DNA from: Cucumis sativus
Taxonomy: Eukaryota > Streptophyta > Magnoliopsida > Cucurbitales > Cucurbitaceae
Assembly: GCF_000004075.3 (NCBI RefSeq)
Contig: NC_026655.2
Coordinates: 25,467,489 to 25,531,488, forward strand
Length of the DNA: 64,000 bases
Reading direction: 5' to 3'
The notes under the pieces were generated by a model. The model saw only the letters and a program-made list of their open reading frames with translations. It ran no database searches and was not told the origin of the DNA. How positions within the stretch are numbered: position 1 is the first letter of the stretch; each line of letters opens with the position of its first letter. A program made the translations under genes and the position numbers. Shown piece by piece: positions 13,655 through 30,137 of the stretch.

Positions 13655-16600
13655 ATGGCTTTGCCTTCACTTCTCACTCCTCCGCCCGTCCCGGTGGAGC
13701 TTTACGTCACCAATAGACAAAAGCTACTCAACTCCTTCCGTCAACACCTTTCCGACTCCTCCCGTCCTCTCCAGGGCATTGTGTTGCTTCAGGTAAACGA
13801 ACCTCTCTTCAACTCACTATTCCATTTTGTTCTGTCATCCTGTTTGTTTGTTGATTCATTTCTGTAACTATCCTTTCTCCATTTCTTCGATTGTGTTGAA
13901 ATTTTAGGGAGGTGATGAACGGACGCGCTACGACACGGATCATCTCGAACTCTTCAGGTACTTCATATTACTTGTTGTAATCATCTAATTTTAGGGAGTG
14001 TTACTTGAAAATCTACATCGATTGCACGTTCTTTTTGGTTTTAATTTATTGTTTGATTTTGTTTACAGGCAAGAGAGTTATTTTGCTTATCTGTTTGGAG
14101 TCATAGAGCCTGGATTTTATGGTGCTATCGTAAGTTAATTACTTCATGTAATGGCTTGATTTTGTATTGTGTATTATTGAAATTCATTTTTATATGGAAG
14201 TTTGATTAATTGTAGAGATTTTTTGGTAAATGCTTGATGAAAATGAAGTTATTCCGTTTACACTGTTGCTTTTGTATTATGAAATTTGTATAGGACATTG
14301 CTAGTGGAAAGTCGATTCTGTTTGCTCCCAAGCTACCTCCTGACTATGCTGTCTGGTCGGGAGAAATAAAGCCTTTGTCATATTTCAAGGTAGTGTATGG
14401 TAACCAACACTTGGTGTATTGCCGTGTTTATGAGCTTATTTTAGTTAATATGTTTTGTAGGAAAAATATGATGTCAGTATGGCATATTATACCGATGAAA
14501 TTGCAGCTGTTTTGCACAAACTATACCCAGAATTGGAGAAACCGTTACTATTCCTCTTACGTGGGTTGAATACTGATAGCAACAATTATGCAGTACCAGC
14601 AAATTTTGAGGTTCTTTTTCCATCAATTATGCTTTATCTAATATATTTTTCCAAATCTTAAAGTATGACTTTTGGTTTCATTGGAGTTTATCGTCAGGGG
14701 CATTACTACATTGGCTGCCTCTCAGTGGGCCATGGGCTTTCCAATGGTCATTCATTATGCTTATATTATGTGTTTTTGCTTTTGGAAAATAGGGGTGCTT
14801 GACTGTGTTTTCTACTTTTTCGTTCAGGGGATCGATACATTTGTAACTGATTTGAATACCCTGCATCCTATTTTGACTGAATGTCGTGTCTTCAAATCGG
14901 AACTGGAGCTTGCTCTTATTCAATTTGCCAATGATATTAGCTCAGAAGCTCATGTTCAGGTAGATTCTTTTCAAATTGATAAAGATATCCGCTTCCATTA
15001 TAGATCTCCATGACTTGAATATTTGCATTTAAGTGCTACGCTTATGCTTTTATTTTAATATCAATATTATTAATAAGTGAAGTTGAGTTTTGTTGACAAC
15101 ATTAAAGATCAAGCATGTGTTTGTTCCAGGTTATGAGAAATGTCAAGGTGGGCATGAAAGAATATCAACTGGAAAGTTTATTTCTTCACCACACTTACAT
15201 GTATGGTGGATGTAGGCACTGCTCCTACACTTGCATTTGTGCCACTGGAGATAATAGGCAAGTCTGCTAACAATCATCTACCTGTTTTTCCAAACTGCCC
15301 TATGGTCATTTAAGCTTTTAGTGCCTTTACTTGATCTTGGTTGCATGACTTTGTCAGTGGAGTTATTTTATATACTCTTTAGGGGAGGGGAAGCCGGGTT
15401 TTGGACTGGGGATGAAGTTGTTCAATTTGTTTATTTCTGAAACTGAACTGAGATTTGTGAGAGTGCTGCTTATGTATGGGTGATATTCTATGTTCCAGTG
15501 CCGTTCTTCACTATGGACATGCAGCAGCTCCAAATGACAGAGTATGTTGAATTAAAATAATGTTTTGCTTTGATTTTCTGTTGGATTCTTCAGTTTGTAA
15601 ACTTATTTGATCAATGTTTGTTTCCTATAAAAATATATATATGTAGACACTAATGATTCTAACTTCCTTATTGAATCTTTTGTGAAGCATACTAAGTTGA
15701 AATTATTTTAATGCAGACGTTGGAAGATGGTGATATAGCTTTGTTTGATATGGGAGCAGAATACCAGTTTTATGGATCTGACATTACGTGTTCATTTCCT
15801 GTGGGTGACATTTACTTTATGTTGTTCCATTCTAAGTAAAGTTATAAATTTCTTCACGTTATGCTTCTATTGGAACCAAAGTACAAGAAATTATTTACAT
15901 TATGTGTTTTGAAAAACTTTCAAATCCTTCATTTTGAAATCTTGAAAAATTCAACCATTTTAGTTTGAAAATTTTGTAGCAAACTTTGAAACTGGTTTCG
16001 AGTTCTATTATTTTAATGGATAACAAATTAATGAATTCATTTGACCCTTCTCTGTCCAAAACCCTAGCCACTGCACCACCAAGCCTCAAACTGCTGCTAA
16101 TGACTGCTTCCAACTACCCCACCCCTTGCCACATTTAGTCACCGTTCCCATCATTTTTCATTTGCCACACACCAGTCCTTTCTCTTTTCTGCTTTTCTTA
16201 TCTGTTTGGCCTATGCTTTTCCTCCGATTTGACTATCATTCCCAACCATCTTTTACCGCTCCCGATTGTTTTTAACCTCCTCTTTCCCATCCATCAAATG
16301 CTGGCCCCATCTTTTATTTTCAGAACCCTAGCCACCCCTGTTATGTCCCTTGGACCTACTCTTTCTGTTCCACCTGCTAGCTCCTGATTTTTCCACCTCT
16401 CCTTTTCTTTGCCTAGCCATCCCCATTCTCCCACCTCATTCTGCATCTGCTCAATTGTCAGCCATAGTCTGCCAAAGCCTCTCCTATTTCCATGAAAACG
16501 ATGAGCTATTGTATTCATAATCTTTATGTTTGGATCTGGTATGAATATGACATGGATTTTATTGAAGGCATGAAGAGCGAGCTCAAGATTCCACTCTTTC

Positions 16601-19600
16601 TCTTATTTGATTTGGTGTGAAAATTCTTTGATCGAACTATTGCAAAATATAGTTCACACTTTTTTTCATAAGCAAGTGAGGGATGTTTCCAAGACTCTTT
16701 GTTTGGCCAAGTTCAGATTTCCCCAATGATGGAAACTCGAATGTGTAGGTTGGCTACCTTTTGGAGGTAGAAAGAAATTACAAGTACTTGTTGATCTGGG
16801 AAATAATGATATAGATTTCTCCTAAAAGTTTGAGAAAAATCAGCATTCATTAATTTTCCAAATCATGTTGTGGAATGAGAAATATTCCAAGTCAAAGATA
16901 ATCAACTCCTCAGAGGTTGGCAGGAGTGGTTCAAAATAAGAGATTAGAAGCTTCTACATTTTGGGAGAGGAAAGAAAAAGTAGTGGAATTGAACTTCAAT
17001 TCTATCTTGGTGGTTTCTTTGGACACTGATCTCTTTTCATTATTTCAATGAGAACTCTCATTTCTTGTTCACATAATATAAATGAATTCATTTGGATTTA
17101 AAATCACAGGGAAAAAAGATCATAACACAACCACTTTTCCAAGTGCAGCATTTTATTATGCCTCCAAGTACACATTTTTTAAATCCTTTAGTTTATATCA
17201 TTCATCGTCCGTAAAATATATTCATCCTTGTTGCAGGTGAATGGTAAATTTACAAGTGACCAGTCGCTGATATATAATGTAAGTAACGTCTTCAAATTAC
17301 TGTTCCCTTGGCATAAGGATTAGTTACCTTTTCTTTTTTTTTCCCCTTTGCTTTCCTATTTTCTCTTTTAGACTTATGGATGTAAATTTGTTGCCCTTTG
17401 TTGCAGGCTGTCCTCAAGGCTCATGATGCTGTTATATTAGTTATGAAACCTGGAATAAACTGGGTTGAAATGCACAAGTAGGCTTTATTTAGATACCGTC
17501 TTGCTTTTTCTTTTGTGCATATAAGATAGTTTGAGGAGTAAATTGTAGATAGTGAAGAAAAGATCTAAATGACTATTTTTTTACTGAGAATTTTGGATAC
17601 ATAAATCTAGCTTGTCTACTTATTGTGATAGATAAAATTCCATTGTGATTAAACTTTTTCATTCCTTAGATTAGATACATACATTTTTTGCTGGGTTGAC
17701 TTAGTTGTTATTATTATGTGAAAACGGTAAAGTAACTTCACTAATTAAGATGGTAAAGGCCTTCGAGTTTTTTTGAATAAGTATATGTTATAAGGTCAAA
17801 TAATTGGTCTTGTGAGGTTTGTTGAGCTCCTCGTAAGTAAATGCATATGCAAATTAACATTAAAGAAACAAACAAACAAATGTGGTTGCATTTTAAATGT
17901 GATTTTACTTTCTGGGGCATGCCTTATTTTTTAGCCCGTCATCAAATTGACATTGTTTTAACATATAATTATTATCATCTTGACATTTTTATTTATGGTT
18001 CGTACATCTTGTCAATGTTTGTAAAATGCTTTCTTATTGAAATTCTTTCTAAATACCAGATTAGCCGAGAAGATTATTCTTGAGTCATTGATTGAGGGTT
18101 CTGTGCTTGTCGGGTACATTCTCCTCCTGACTTCACCCCAATCCCTATATTTTCTTTTCCTTTATGTTAGCAGTCTGCTTTCTATTGGAATTGGAGTAAG
18201 TTGTGATATACTTGTATTTTTTGTAGAGATGTAATGGACATGATGGCTGCGCGTCTCGGGGCTGTTTTCATGCCACACGGTTTGGGACATTTCCTTGGTA
18301 TCGATACTCATGATCCTGGAGGTTTCTTGCAGGTTCTAGTGGATGATTAGTTGCTTCATGTTCTTTCTCTCTTCTTCACATGTGTTCACACGCACACAAA
18401 CAAATACACATACTTAAGAAAAAGAAGTGAAAAAACGGTTAAAAGGAGCACATAGAAAAAAGAAAAGTATGAATGGTTTGCAAATAGTTCTCTTTTGACT
18501 TATACCGTCTAGCATGTTTTTACAGGGTTTGGGAAGGCCGGAAGAACCGGGGCTAAGTTCTTTACGCACAGTTCGGGATCTTAAAGAAGGAATGGTTAGT
18601 TATAGCCATAGCTTTTGATTTTCTTTTCCCTCAGTAATCACAAGTCACCATAAAAAATGTTCCTTAGGTTACCTTTCGGTATCAGTGTTGAGAGTGAGAT
18701 GCAATTATCTGATACAACCTAAATATACTGAATGAAAGATCAACGGTAATTGAATTACAAGATTAGCCACATGGTCGACGTACTTGGAAGTTGGGCCTGT
18801 CCAATCCTTAGATCTCTTTCAAGTCCTAAATCACCCACCAACATATTTTCTTCCTTTCCCCTTCCCCACTCCCTCTGTCTATAACAAGGTACCATAACAA
18901 CTTCTCTTACTAATTGCTAACTTTTCTTCAGTTGTATATAACTTATTTGAGGATAGGATCTTTGGAACGGTGTAGTGAAAGAAGTTATAGAAACGAATAT
19001 TTTGCTTAAGAGCCAATTTAGAGAAAGAGGCATCCTAGCCAGAGGTTGAAGAAACTACGCTTTTTTTTTTCTTCTTTCTTTCTTTTTCCATCTGTTTTTT
19101 TTAAAAATGGAAGCAAGTCTCTTCATTAAGTAATGAAATGAGACTAATGCTCAAAGTACAAGAGAAATATACAAAGAGCTTTAATCTCCAAGGGACCAAG
19201 AAACCGAAAATCAAACGAGGTCCAAGAGCTTAACAAAGTCCAAACAAGGCAGAAAAACAACCAAAGCTGCTATTAGAATTGAAATGCTGGGAAAGAAAAC
19301 AAAAGTGTGCCAAAAAACCATAACCATGATAAAAGTAATCTTTGAAATGCTTGAAGAAGATACATCTCAAGTGAATGAAACGAAAGAGCTGCACTATCTT
19401 GAATACAACCAAGGAACAACTGATGGTAATCTTTTGCACTATGTTACATAATTCGTTACTGTATGATTTCTATGTTCACTTCTAATCATTGCTAGTAGAT
19501 GCTGGAACCAAGAATCCCTTTGTGCATTATATCTCAAAGAACATTTTGTGATTGAAGACTTAACATCATTATGTGTCGATTTCGTCTCAAAATTGATACA

Positions 19601-20459
19601 TTTGGTAGATTGCATTTTAGGTTTAGACATTTCATTTTCTTGCTAATTTGCAGGTCATCACTGTAGAGCCAGGATGCTACTTCATTGATGCATTACTAGA
19701 CCCGGCCCTGAAGAATAGTAAAACCTCCAAGTTTTTCAACGTAGAAGCAGTGAACAAATTTAGAGGCTCCGGCGGTGTTCGAATTGAAAGTGATTTGGTA
19801 CGCTATGCATTCTTCATTCCTTAAACGTCTAATTATTACAATTTGATATATAGTATGTTGTTTTCATCCTTTTTTCATTAGGCAAAGTAGTTAACCATTT
19901 TCCTGCAATCTTTCTTAAACTTAGAGTTCACTTCTTAGCTAGATTCCAAAAACATAAACAATTTTCGAGCTTGACTTTGATTTTTGAAAAAAATTGGTAT
20001 AGAGTAGAAAACATACAAGAAATTTAGAGGTAGAAAACCGAATAGTCATCGTTGCCTTAGAATTTTGTTTCGATTTCTTGGGTTTGATTGTACATTCAAT
20101 TCAATCTTGTTATTTAAAAAATCAAATTTAGTTTAGCATCAATGTATGAACAATGAAAATAAAATTGCATACCATAGTCAATGGCTAGATATACAATAGT
20201 AGATATATACAAATCCTTCCGTAGCTACGTTTATAGGATCGGTTTTGGAGGTAAACTTTTCTGAAAAAAAGAAACAATATGCTATGGTTTTAACCATAAA
20301 ATGATGCAAAATACATGAGTCTTTCTGTTTTGGGTTTTGCAGCTAGTCACTGCCAATGGGTGCAGAAACATGACCAATTGTCCTCGAGAAACATGGGAAA
20401 TAGAGGCAGTTATGGCAGGATCCCCATGGCCGATTGTATCAAAATCCATCTCGATCTAG
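13655..20459 (+). CDS. Xaa-Pro dipeptidase (prolidase), peptidase family M24
   Basis: Cytosolic-type metallopeptidase predicted to split dipeptides with C-terminal proline. Sixteen exons in phase: 13655-13792, 13908-13957, 14069-14129, 14294-14389, 14461-14610, 14828-14959, 15130-15257, 15499-15541, 15717-15800, 17237-17278, 17407-17477, 18060-18113, 18227-18332, 18526-18594, 19654-19797 and 20343-20459. They encode 494 residues, the size of the human enzyme. The metal ligands of the family are all visible in order: the Asp of DMGAEY, the Asp of SDITCSFP, the His of HGLGH, the Glu of TVEPGCY and the Glu of VRIESD. The N-terminal half is the amino-terminal prolidase domain. The start has a good context (CCCATGG); an upstream ATG at 13608 is out of frame. 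Intron 7 begins with GC instead of GT. Introns 9 and 14 are enlarged by repeat insertions. No signal or transit peptide is seen. I am very sure of the family. Confidence 0.96.
15801..17236. other. Enlarged intron 9 of the prolidase gene with an unidentified insertion
   Basis: This intron is 1436 bases, whereas most introns of the gene are much shorter. From about 16035 to 16510 the plus strand is rich in C and T, unlike its surroundings. On the minus strand this part carries an open frame (16518-16294) with no motif I recognise. About 16520-17080 reads as decayed coding sequence in fragments. An old retroelement insertion is the likeliest explanation, but I cannot name it. Confidence 0.45.
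19080..19440 (-). mobile_element. LINE 3' end fragment, antisense, in intron 14 of prolidase
   Basis: Read on the minus strand, this segment runs through TGTACTTTGAGCATTAGTCT and a TCATTAC..AATGAAG motif into a short A-rich tail (T run at 19095-19102 on the plus strand). This resembles the 3' ends of cucurbit LINE-type retrotransposons. A similar tail motif, TTTCATTGA or its complement, recurs at 46.7, 51.4 and 56.9 kb. There is no intact reverse transcriptase. Confidence 0.5.
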
Positions 20460-23209
20460 TAGTCGTCTACCATTATTTAAGAGTGTTGTATCGAAAAATA
20501 TCAGTATTTATCTCTGCACACTCGAATTAGTCGTTCTTCTCTTTTAGTTTTTAAAATAAATAATTTGTCCTGAATTTGAATCTAAAATAAAAGGACATTT
20601 GACTCTAGGTTTTCCTTTTTAATTTTAAGCTTTCGATGAATGACGGAGTCCCTGACTTAACTTTTATTTCTAAATCTGTCAATGTTACAGATTTGTAATC
20701 TTAAGTCTATGTTGAACTATTTGCTATGTTTATACCGTCGTTTCAAATTTAAGGCAGGTTTTGATAAAGTTTTAAATAAATTATTTTGTTTTTTTTGTTT
20801 TTTTGTTTCTGTTTTTGAAACTTGTCTATACACATTACTTACTATCCAAATTTTGAAAACTAAAAAAGCTTTTAAAAGCTTGTTTTTGTTTTCTTAAGTT
20901 TAATATATTGTGATAAAAATAAATTTAAGTGAACACAAAAAATCTCATGAGAAAACTCTCAATTATTTTACCAAAAGTTTAAATTTAAAAATGAACTAGG
21001 AATGAGTGTGATAGACGGACACAGGGTTATCAACTTATACTCATTGATGGGTGATGAGGGGTCAATTTTGAACCTTTTCGGATTAGAAAGTAACCTTGTC
21101 AATGTAATCAATTACGACATAATGGCTACAACATACATAACCAATTAATGGCCACAACATACATGCCAATGCTAAAATAATTTTAAAACCTAATTACAAT
21201 TTAACTAATGCTAAAATAATTTCAAAACCTAATTACAATTTAACTCTATTGTTATTAGAAATAAAATAATTTAATTTTAAAACCTAATTACAATTTAATT
21301 TGTTATTAGAAAGATTTAGATAAAAAACCTAAATCTACCGTGATTATGTAAATGATAATGTTCTAAATTATGACTTCGTATATTTTTAGAACGATTATTT
21401 TTATCATAATTATTAATTACAAATAACTTTCAAAAATAAATTCAAAATATTTCTTTATTTATATTCTACACAATTTATAATTTCCTTAATTATTAATACT
21501 AATATTTGTATTTACTAATGGAATATTTATTACATTTGCAATAATTTAAATATGGTATAAATTATTATCCTACATGGTAATAATATTTTTTAATTATACT
21601 ACAAAATAATTAAGTTTCAAGCACAAAACGAAAGTTTTTTTTTCTCTCGATCATCAATTCCGTATTTCAAAAAATTGTTTCGTCTTTCTTTTCGATTTGC
21701 TACATAATATACATTTATTTTCTTTTGGTCATGTTCTTTATATTTTATTTAATTTTTTATTATTCAATTCATCTACCTATCATGCTCAACATAGAATTTT
21801 TATTAAATATTTCGTAATTCTAAATGATAAATTTATATTTTGTAATTTGTCACATACTTTTTCATGTTTTGTGATTTTTTCTTAATGCATTTATATATCA
21901 CTTGTATACACATGTTATGTATTCGATCGATATTTTTTATGTGATTTGTTACGTATATTAAATAATAATGTTATCTTTCAATATATTCAGTATATTCCAA
22001 TGTATTTCAAATACGAAATATAAATTCTTACTGACCCTAAATTTTTGCCAATTTTTTTTTCAAAAATCATTGTACCTCACCCTATTAGAAGAAGGAACCT
22101 TTTACTATAATTACGTGAAATATATGAAAAATAGATTGAAAAGTGGGATAGAGATCGAGAACATTTTTTGAACAAAATCACAAAAATAAAAATAATTAAT
22201 TCAATTTTTTATTATAATTAAACACTTACCCTATTTATTTAAGATATTTAATAAATGCAAATATCAACACAAATTCATTTTTTTTAATATTATTAATAAT
22301 AATGATGGGTAAATTGTTCATTGATTTAAATTTTGTGTAAAATATTAGTATATTTTTTAAAATTTTGGAAAATTTAGATTAATATTGTCAAAGACCCTTG
22401 TTATTATGTCATCATTTTATTAAAATTTTCCTTAAATCTCTTTAACAAATTATAGTTACTAAAATAAAATAAAATAAAAACGTATGACCCTATTTTTAAA
22501 AGAACCGTTTTGATTTATATTTATTAGTTTTAGTCCAACTATCTGTTCATTTTCTAAATTTCATTATTTTACATTTTCTATAAAAGTTAATTTCATATTA
22601 TAACTTTTGTTATTTACAATAAGTTTATTTTTTCTTAAAAAAATAAAGTTTTTCTTTTGATGTGTAGGTATAAAAAAAAATTAAAATATTTACCAAATAT
22701 AAAAACTTTTCAATTTCTATAAATAAATTTATACTAATAGACTTATATCATAAAAGAAGATTATTTAATAGAAAATTTATCAAAAATAGGAAATCTAATC
22801 AAATATATATTATAATATATTTTATAAATATTTTTAATTGAATTTTATATATATGAAATATTTTTTAAGATAAAAAATAAATTAAAATATGTCGAAGCAA
22901 ACAACCAAATTTTGGATTCAATCAAGTTCTAATATAAATGAATATATAGAATTTAAAAATTTTGGTAGGTTAAATATTTTGTAAAATTTGGTATTTGTAA
23001 AGGAAAATGGTAAAAAAGAAAAAGAAGAATATCTTCGTCCCCAAAATTTGCAAAGGTGAGAGTTTTGGGTTCAAATTCCGCTGCTTTAAAAGCACTTCAA
23101 AAACTCTCTCGCCGCAGACATTAAGCTCTACACCACCAAAAATCACTTCCTTTAAACCCTTCATCTCAAAAACCCTAATCCCTTACTTCTACTCTTCAAC
23201 TACTCCATC
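20460..23209. other. Intergenic region with repeats, upstream of PRMT
   Basis: No gene is seen. About 20755-20900 is a T-rich dispersed repeat (TTTTGTTTTTGTTT...GAAACTTG...ATTTTGAAAACTAAAAAAG) of a kind common in cucurbit DNA. A 39-base tandem repeat (AATGCTAAAATAATTTTAAA...) occurs at 21168-21206 and 21207-21245, with a diverged third copy to about 21300. The rest is very AT-rich. Confidence 0.6.
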
Positions 23210-26387
<3,178 letters not shown>

Positions 26388-27352
26388 TTCTTTTTAACAT
26401 TGGCTTGTCTCCTCCGAATGCAATCAATGTATTGAGTGTTGCTACATTCTTTTAAAGGGTGTAAAGTTTGGCAATTACAATCGTATCGACATGCTTGTAT
26501 TCTTTTTGCCCATCTGAATGCTTTTTAATTCAATCTATAGTGTTTTCTCTTCTACTATAATGTCCATTTCTGATTGATAATATGCATATTAGAAAACTCT
26601 CAAGTCTTCAAACTCTTCAAATTTTAGTGACCATTTAGTTTATTTTTCAGTTTGTAACATTTTAATTTGAAAAACATGTTATTAAATTTCTTGCAAATGT
26701 AGATATTCGATTGGAAGCTCATTTATATGATTTTTTATTTTTCTTCTGTTTTTAGTATAATTATAGTCAGAGCGAATTGAATCAAGAATTGTTTTAGTTG
26801 ATCATTACATATTAAAATTTATATTACAAAAAATTTTTCTCTATTACCAATTTTTGCAACATGGTCTATCATTGATAGAATTGGACAAATTTTACTATAT
26901 TTGCAAATATTTTAAAATTGTGTTATATACTTAATTAATTTGAATTTAATTGTTTAATTGGCATCTATCTCACAATTAAATTGTTATAAGTTTGAAGTAG
27001 AAAAATTAAATCGTTGTTTTGTGAAAGTTTAGGAATCAAAAGTTTATGATTAAGATAATCAAGTTTAGAGATTGAATTGTTATAGTTTACAAGATTGAGA
27101 TTATAGGACTAGATCGTGACCAATTGAATCTTGAACAACCAAACCATATAAAAACAAAACAGAGCAACTCTTCCATTAGCAAAGTTTTGGTTTTTCCTCA
27201 ATATTGAAAAGAACCACAAAATTTCAGGACTAAGGATTGATTTAAACCACAACTCTTCAGTATTTGCTACCAAATTTACCAGCTAACTTCCTATTAGGGA
27301 GATGCAAATACAAATGAAAACTATTTGTAGTGCTAAAGAAAGATAAGATACT
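26388..27352. other. Convergent intergenic region between PRMT and the canopy-like gene
   Basis: The two genes end towards each other here, so this stretch holds both 3' ends. About 26820-26930 contains the ATCATTGATAGAATT...TTTGCAAATATTTTAAAAT modules of the dispersed AT-rich repeat family. No other feature is seen. Confidence 0.55.
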
Positions 27353-30137
27353 TCAAAGTTCTTGTTTTGTTGGCTTTGAACTTTTTAAGCCTCCAGTCTT
27401 TGCTCTCCACCAATGCCTTACTTTGTTGGAAACTTTATAAGCATGTTGTTTTAGTGCTTCCCCTGCCTTAGAAACTCCTTTAGTGATTCTATTTTTCCAA
27501 TCATTGTTCTTCCTCTCTTTCTCCCTCAAAACTTTGCCCTACAAAAAGGTTTATCATTTAGTTTAAGTATAACAATTAACAATTGTAATCCTAAAGAAAA
27601 TCTAGCTAGATAAAAGATGTTTTAAAGTACCAAATTAGAGGGGAAGTTTTCTTCTTCTTCTTCTTCTTCTTCATCATCATCTTCACCTCCAAAATTCTTC
27701 ATGTTCATTAAATCGTCTCTTGAATACATTTTCATTCCAGGTGCTCCTGGCATTCCCTGTTCATGTGAAGAGTGTGGGTGGAACTAGAAACTAGAGGTAC
27801 ACGTAAGATCAATTCAATATTTAACTTCACACTTCCTGAACTTACTTTTTTGTACTATTAAAACTGATTTTGATTGATTAAAACTATTTTTCCTTGTTTT
27901 TATTTGTTACTAGACAACATACATTAGAACAACCAATTGCTTACCTCCATGGATCTCATCATCTTTTCCATTTCAGCTTCTTTGGATGACTTGGCCACAA
28001 AGGGCTCACCTGGAGTCCTGTCCTGGATTTTACAAGGACAATATAAGGGGTCAGGTTAAACTTATAAAATACTGTATCCTAATACCAAATGATTACAAGT
28101 TGCTTAGCATTGCTTAACAATCATCATTACTTCTCTGTTTTTCAACATAAAACTAATAATAAAACAAATTAAACCCAGCACTTTCAGTATCAAACATGAT
28201 TAGTAATATCCAATATTTAGAACTTAACCATTGGATTAGGATAGAGATACAAAAAGAGGGGAGATCAAGTACCCACAGAACAGCTTACAAAGCAGAAAAA
28301 GAGTCCAACTAGAAGAAATTTGGGTTCGGCTATAAGTACAAAAGCCATTGTTAGTTTCTTAATCACGAAAAATTCTACAGTTTCTTTCAAACTAGGGCCT
28401 CCAAATAAGGACGAGGATCTTAACCAATGGATTGTTCATTTAACAAGTTGGATGTCAAAATTTTCTCCCAACGGAATAACCATGCAACGCTCGCCATCTG
28501 AAATTCAACTAAAACATATAACTAGGAAAATACCAGTTAACCCCAATAGGCACCTGGAATCGAACATTGTTTAATGAAAATGATATTTATTTATACTACA
28601 CCAGAAAACTAATCGTTAAAGAAAAACCAAAGAAAGATGGGTAATTTGACAATGATTTCATCATATACCAATTAGGAATTATTAATCAGCAAAACTGGAA
28701 TGTGATTAGCTAACTACCTTAGGAACTGGAGGCGGCTTAGTAGTGCACGATTTAGTGAGGTCCTTGCACAGATAGTTAACCAAAGAATCAATCTTTGGTT
28801 TGGAGCTATATAAGTATTCAGCAACATCAGTATCGGAATATCCCATGACCTGCAATATAACATAACATATTTAAGCATTTGACATATTGTCTTTCTGGAA
28901 ATCCATTTCTTCCCAAAACAAAATTTTGGAGGGTCAAGGCAATAGTAGCAAAACAAAACCTCCACTCCACTTTAGTAAGTTCCTTCTAGCTATTATTTTA
29001 CTTGTATCGGCCTATGTATATTGAAGTTACTAATAAGTGAACCTCAATATTTTTTTTATCTTCTAGAGATTAACCATTAACCACACAGAAAGAGTAAGAA
29101 GATCCTTCCTACTAGAGGGAACAAAGAATCATAAAAAAAAAATCAACAAATAATAAATGCATAGGTTAAATAACAAATTTGGTGTGGAGAAAGTTAGAGG
29201 TTAGTTCTTATGGTATTAAAATTTAGAACTTAGTCCCCATGGTTTGATAATAGGGACTATTTATGAAGGTTTTATTAAACCATATAGAGTAAGTTCTAAT
29301 TAAAAACCAACCGAATTTGTAATTTAACCTAAGTGCATAGGTGGAAATTTCTCATTTCTTATCTTCCCAGATAATGGAGCTGTAGTTCATTCCAATAGTT
29401 GCAGCAATAAGAGATGGTGCAGTATCAAAGCAAGGCCTAAACATACCTCTTGACATGCACGTTCAATGGTCTTGCACTCTGAATTGCATTGTCCTTCAGT
29501 GTTCTGATCTACTAGCTGAGAAGACATGAATCTTCAATGAGTTACATTGTAGAAAAAAATTGAAAGAAATTGAATATTCATTCATATATTGAGTATCATT
29601 ATTCAAAAAGAAAAATTTAGTTTCATGCCTGAGACAATTCGAATCATTCTCAAAATTAAAAATACCAAATTCCAAAACGTGATGATCTAAATAAATCAAA
29701 TAACCCTGTTTCTCCTTACCTCCAACTTATCACCTTGTTCAACAATGTCGATCTGTAAGATCCAATCAGCTTCTGCCTTCTTCAGATTACAAACATTCTC
29801 AGCTATTTCGATAATTTGATACTCCGAGATCTAAAACAAAAACCAAAAAGGGTTAAAAAAAAAAAAATCAAATGCATGAAAAAAAAAATGCAACTGAATA
29901 CAATCTCTAAATTAAACAATCCAAAACCGATCCATGAATTACCTTCTTGGGAGCAATCTCAGCTTGTTTCTTCTCAACTTGGTGATACAACTCCGCAGCA
30001 AGCTTCTCGCAGACTTGGCATTTGATGTACGGAATATCCTCTTTTCTAGCAGCCGCTGATGGTTTCTTCGAACACTCAAACGTTGGAATTAAACCAATGA
30101 TGAAAATCACTAAAACAACAATCACTAATTGCTTCAT
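27353..30137 (-). CDS. Canopy/saposin-like ER protein (DUF3456 type) ending in KQEL
   Basis: Small secretory-pathway protein with the cysteine pattern of the canopy/saposin-B group; animal relatives act in the ER as folding helpers, and I do not know its plant role. Seven minus-strand exons in phase: 30137-29943, 29830-29720, 29515-29447, 28849-28718, 28022-27945, 27756-27631 and 27538-27353; 298 residues. Residues 1-22 form a hydrophobic signal peptide. Cysteines follow in CQVC, NVCNL, QCNSEC, RACQE, LCKD and KSCTT. Near residue 220 lies a run of DDD plus eight Glu, written as a pure GAA repeat, and the tail is basic. The protein ends KQEL, which fits the ER-retrieval consensus [KRHQSA]-[DENQ]-E-L. 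The start is the ATG at 30137; the frame extends a little further upstream without an ATG. It resembles what I remember of Arabidopsis At4g29520. Confidence 0.88.
29163..29330. mobile_element. MITE in intron 3 of the canopy-like gene
   Basis: 168-bp element with terminal inverted repeats: left AGGTTAAATAACAAATTTGG, right (inward) AGGTTAAATTACAAATTCGG, differing at two positions. The flanks read AAATGCAT and AAGTGCAT, an imperfect 8-bp target duplication. That size would suit a hAT-like or Mutator-like origin. There is no coding capacity. Confidence 0.72.

Noticed and set aside
13608-13796. Upstream ATG frame overlapping prolidase exon 1
   Set aside because: Out of frame, poor start context, and probably at or upstream of the transcription start predicted from the TATA box at 13583.
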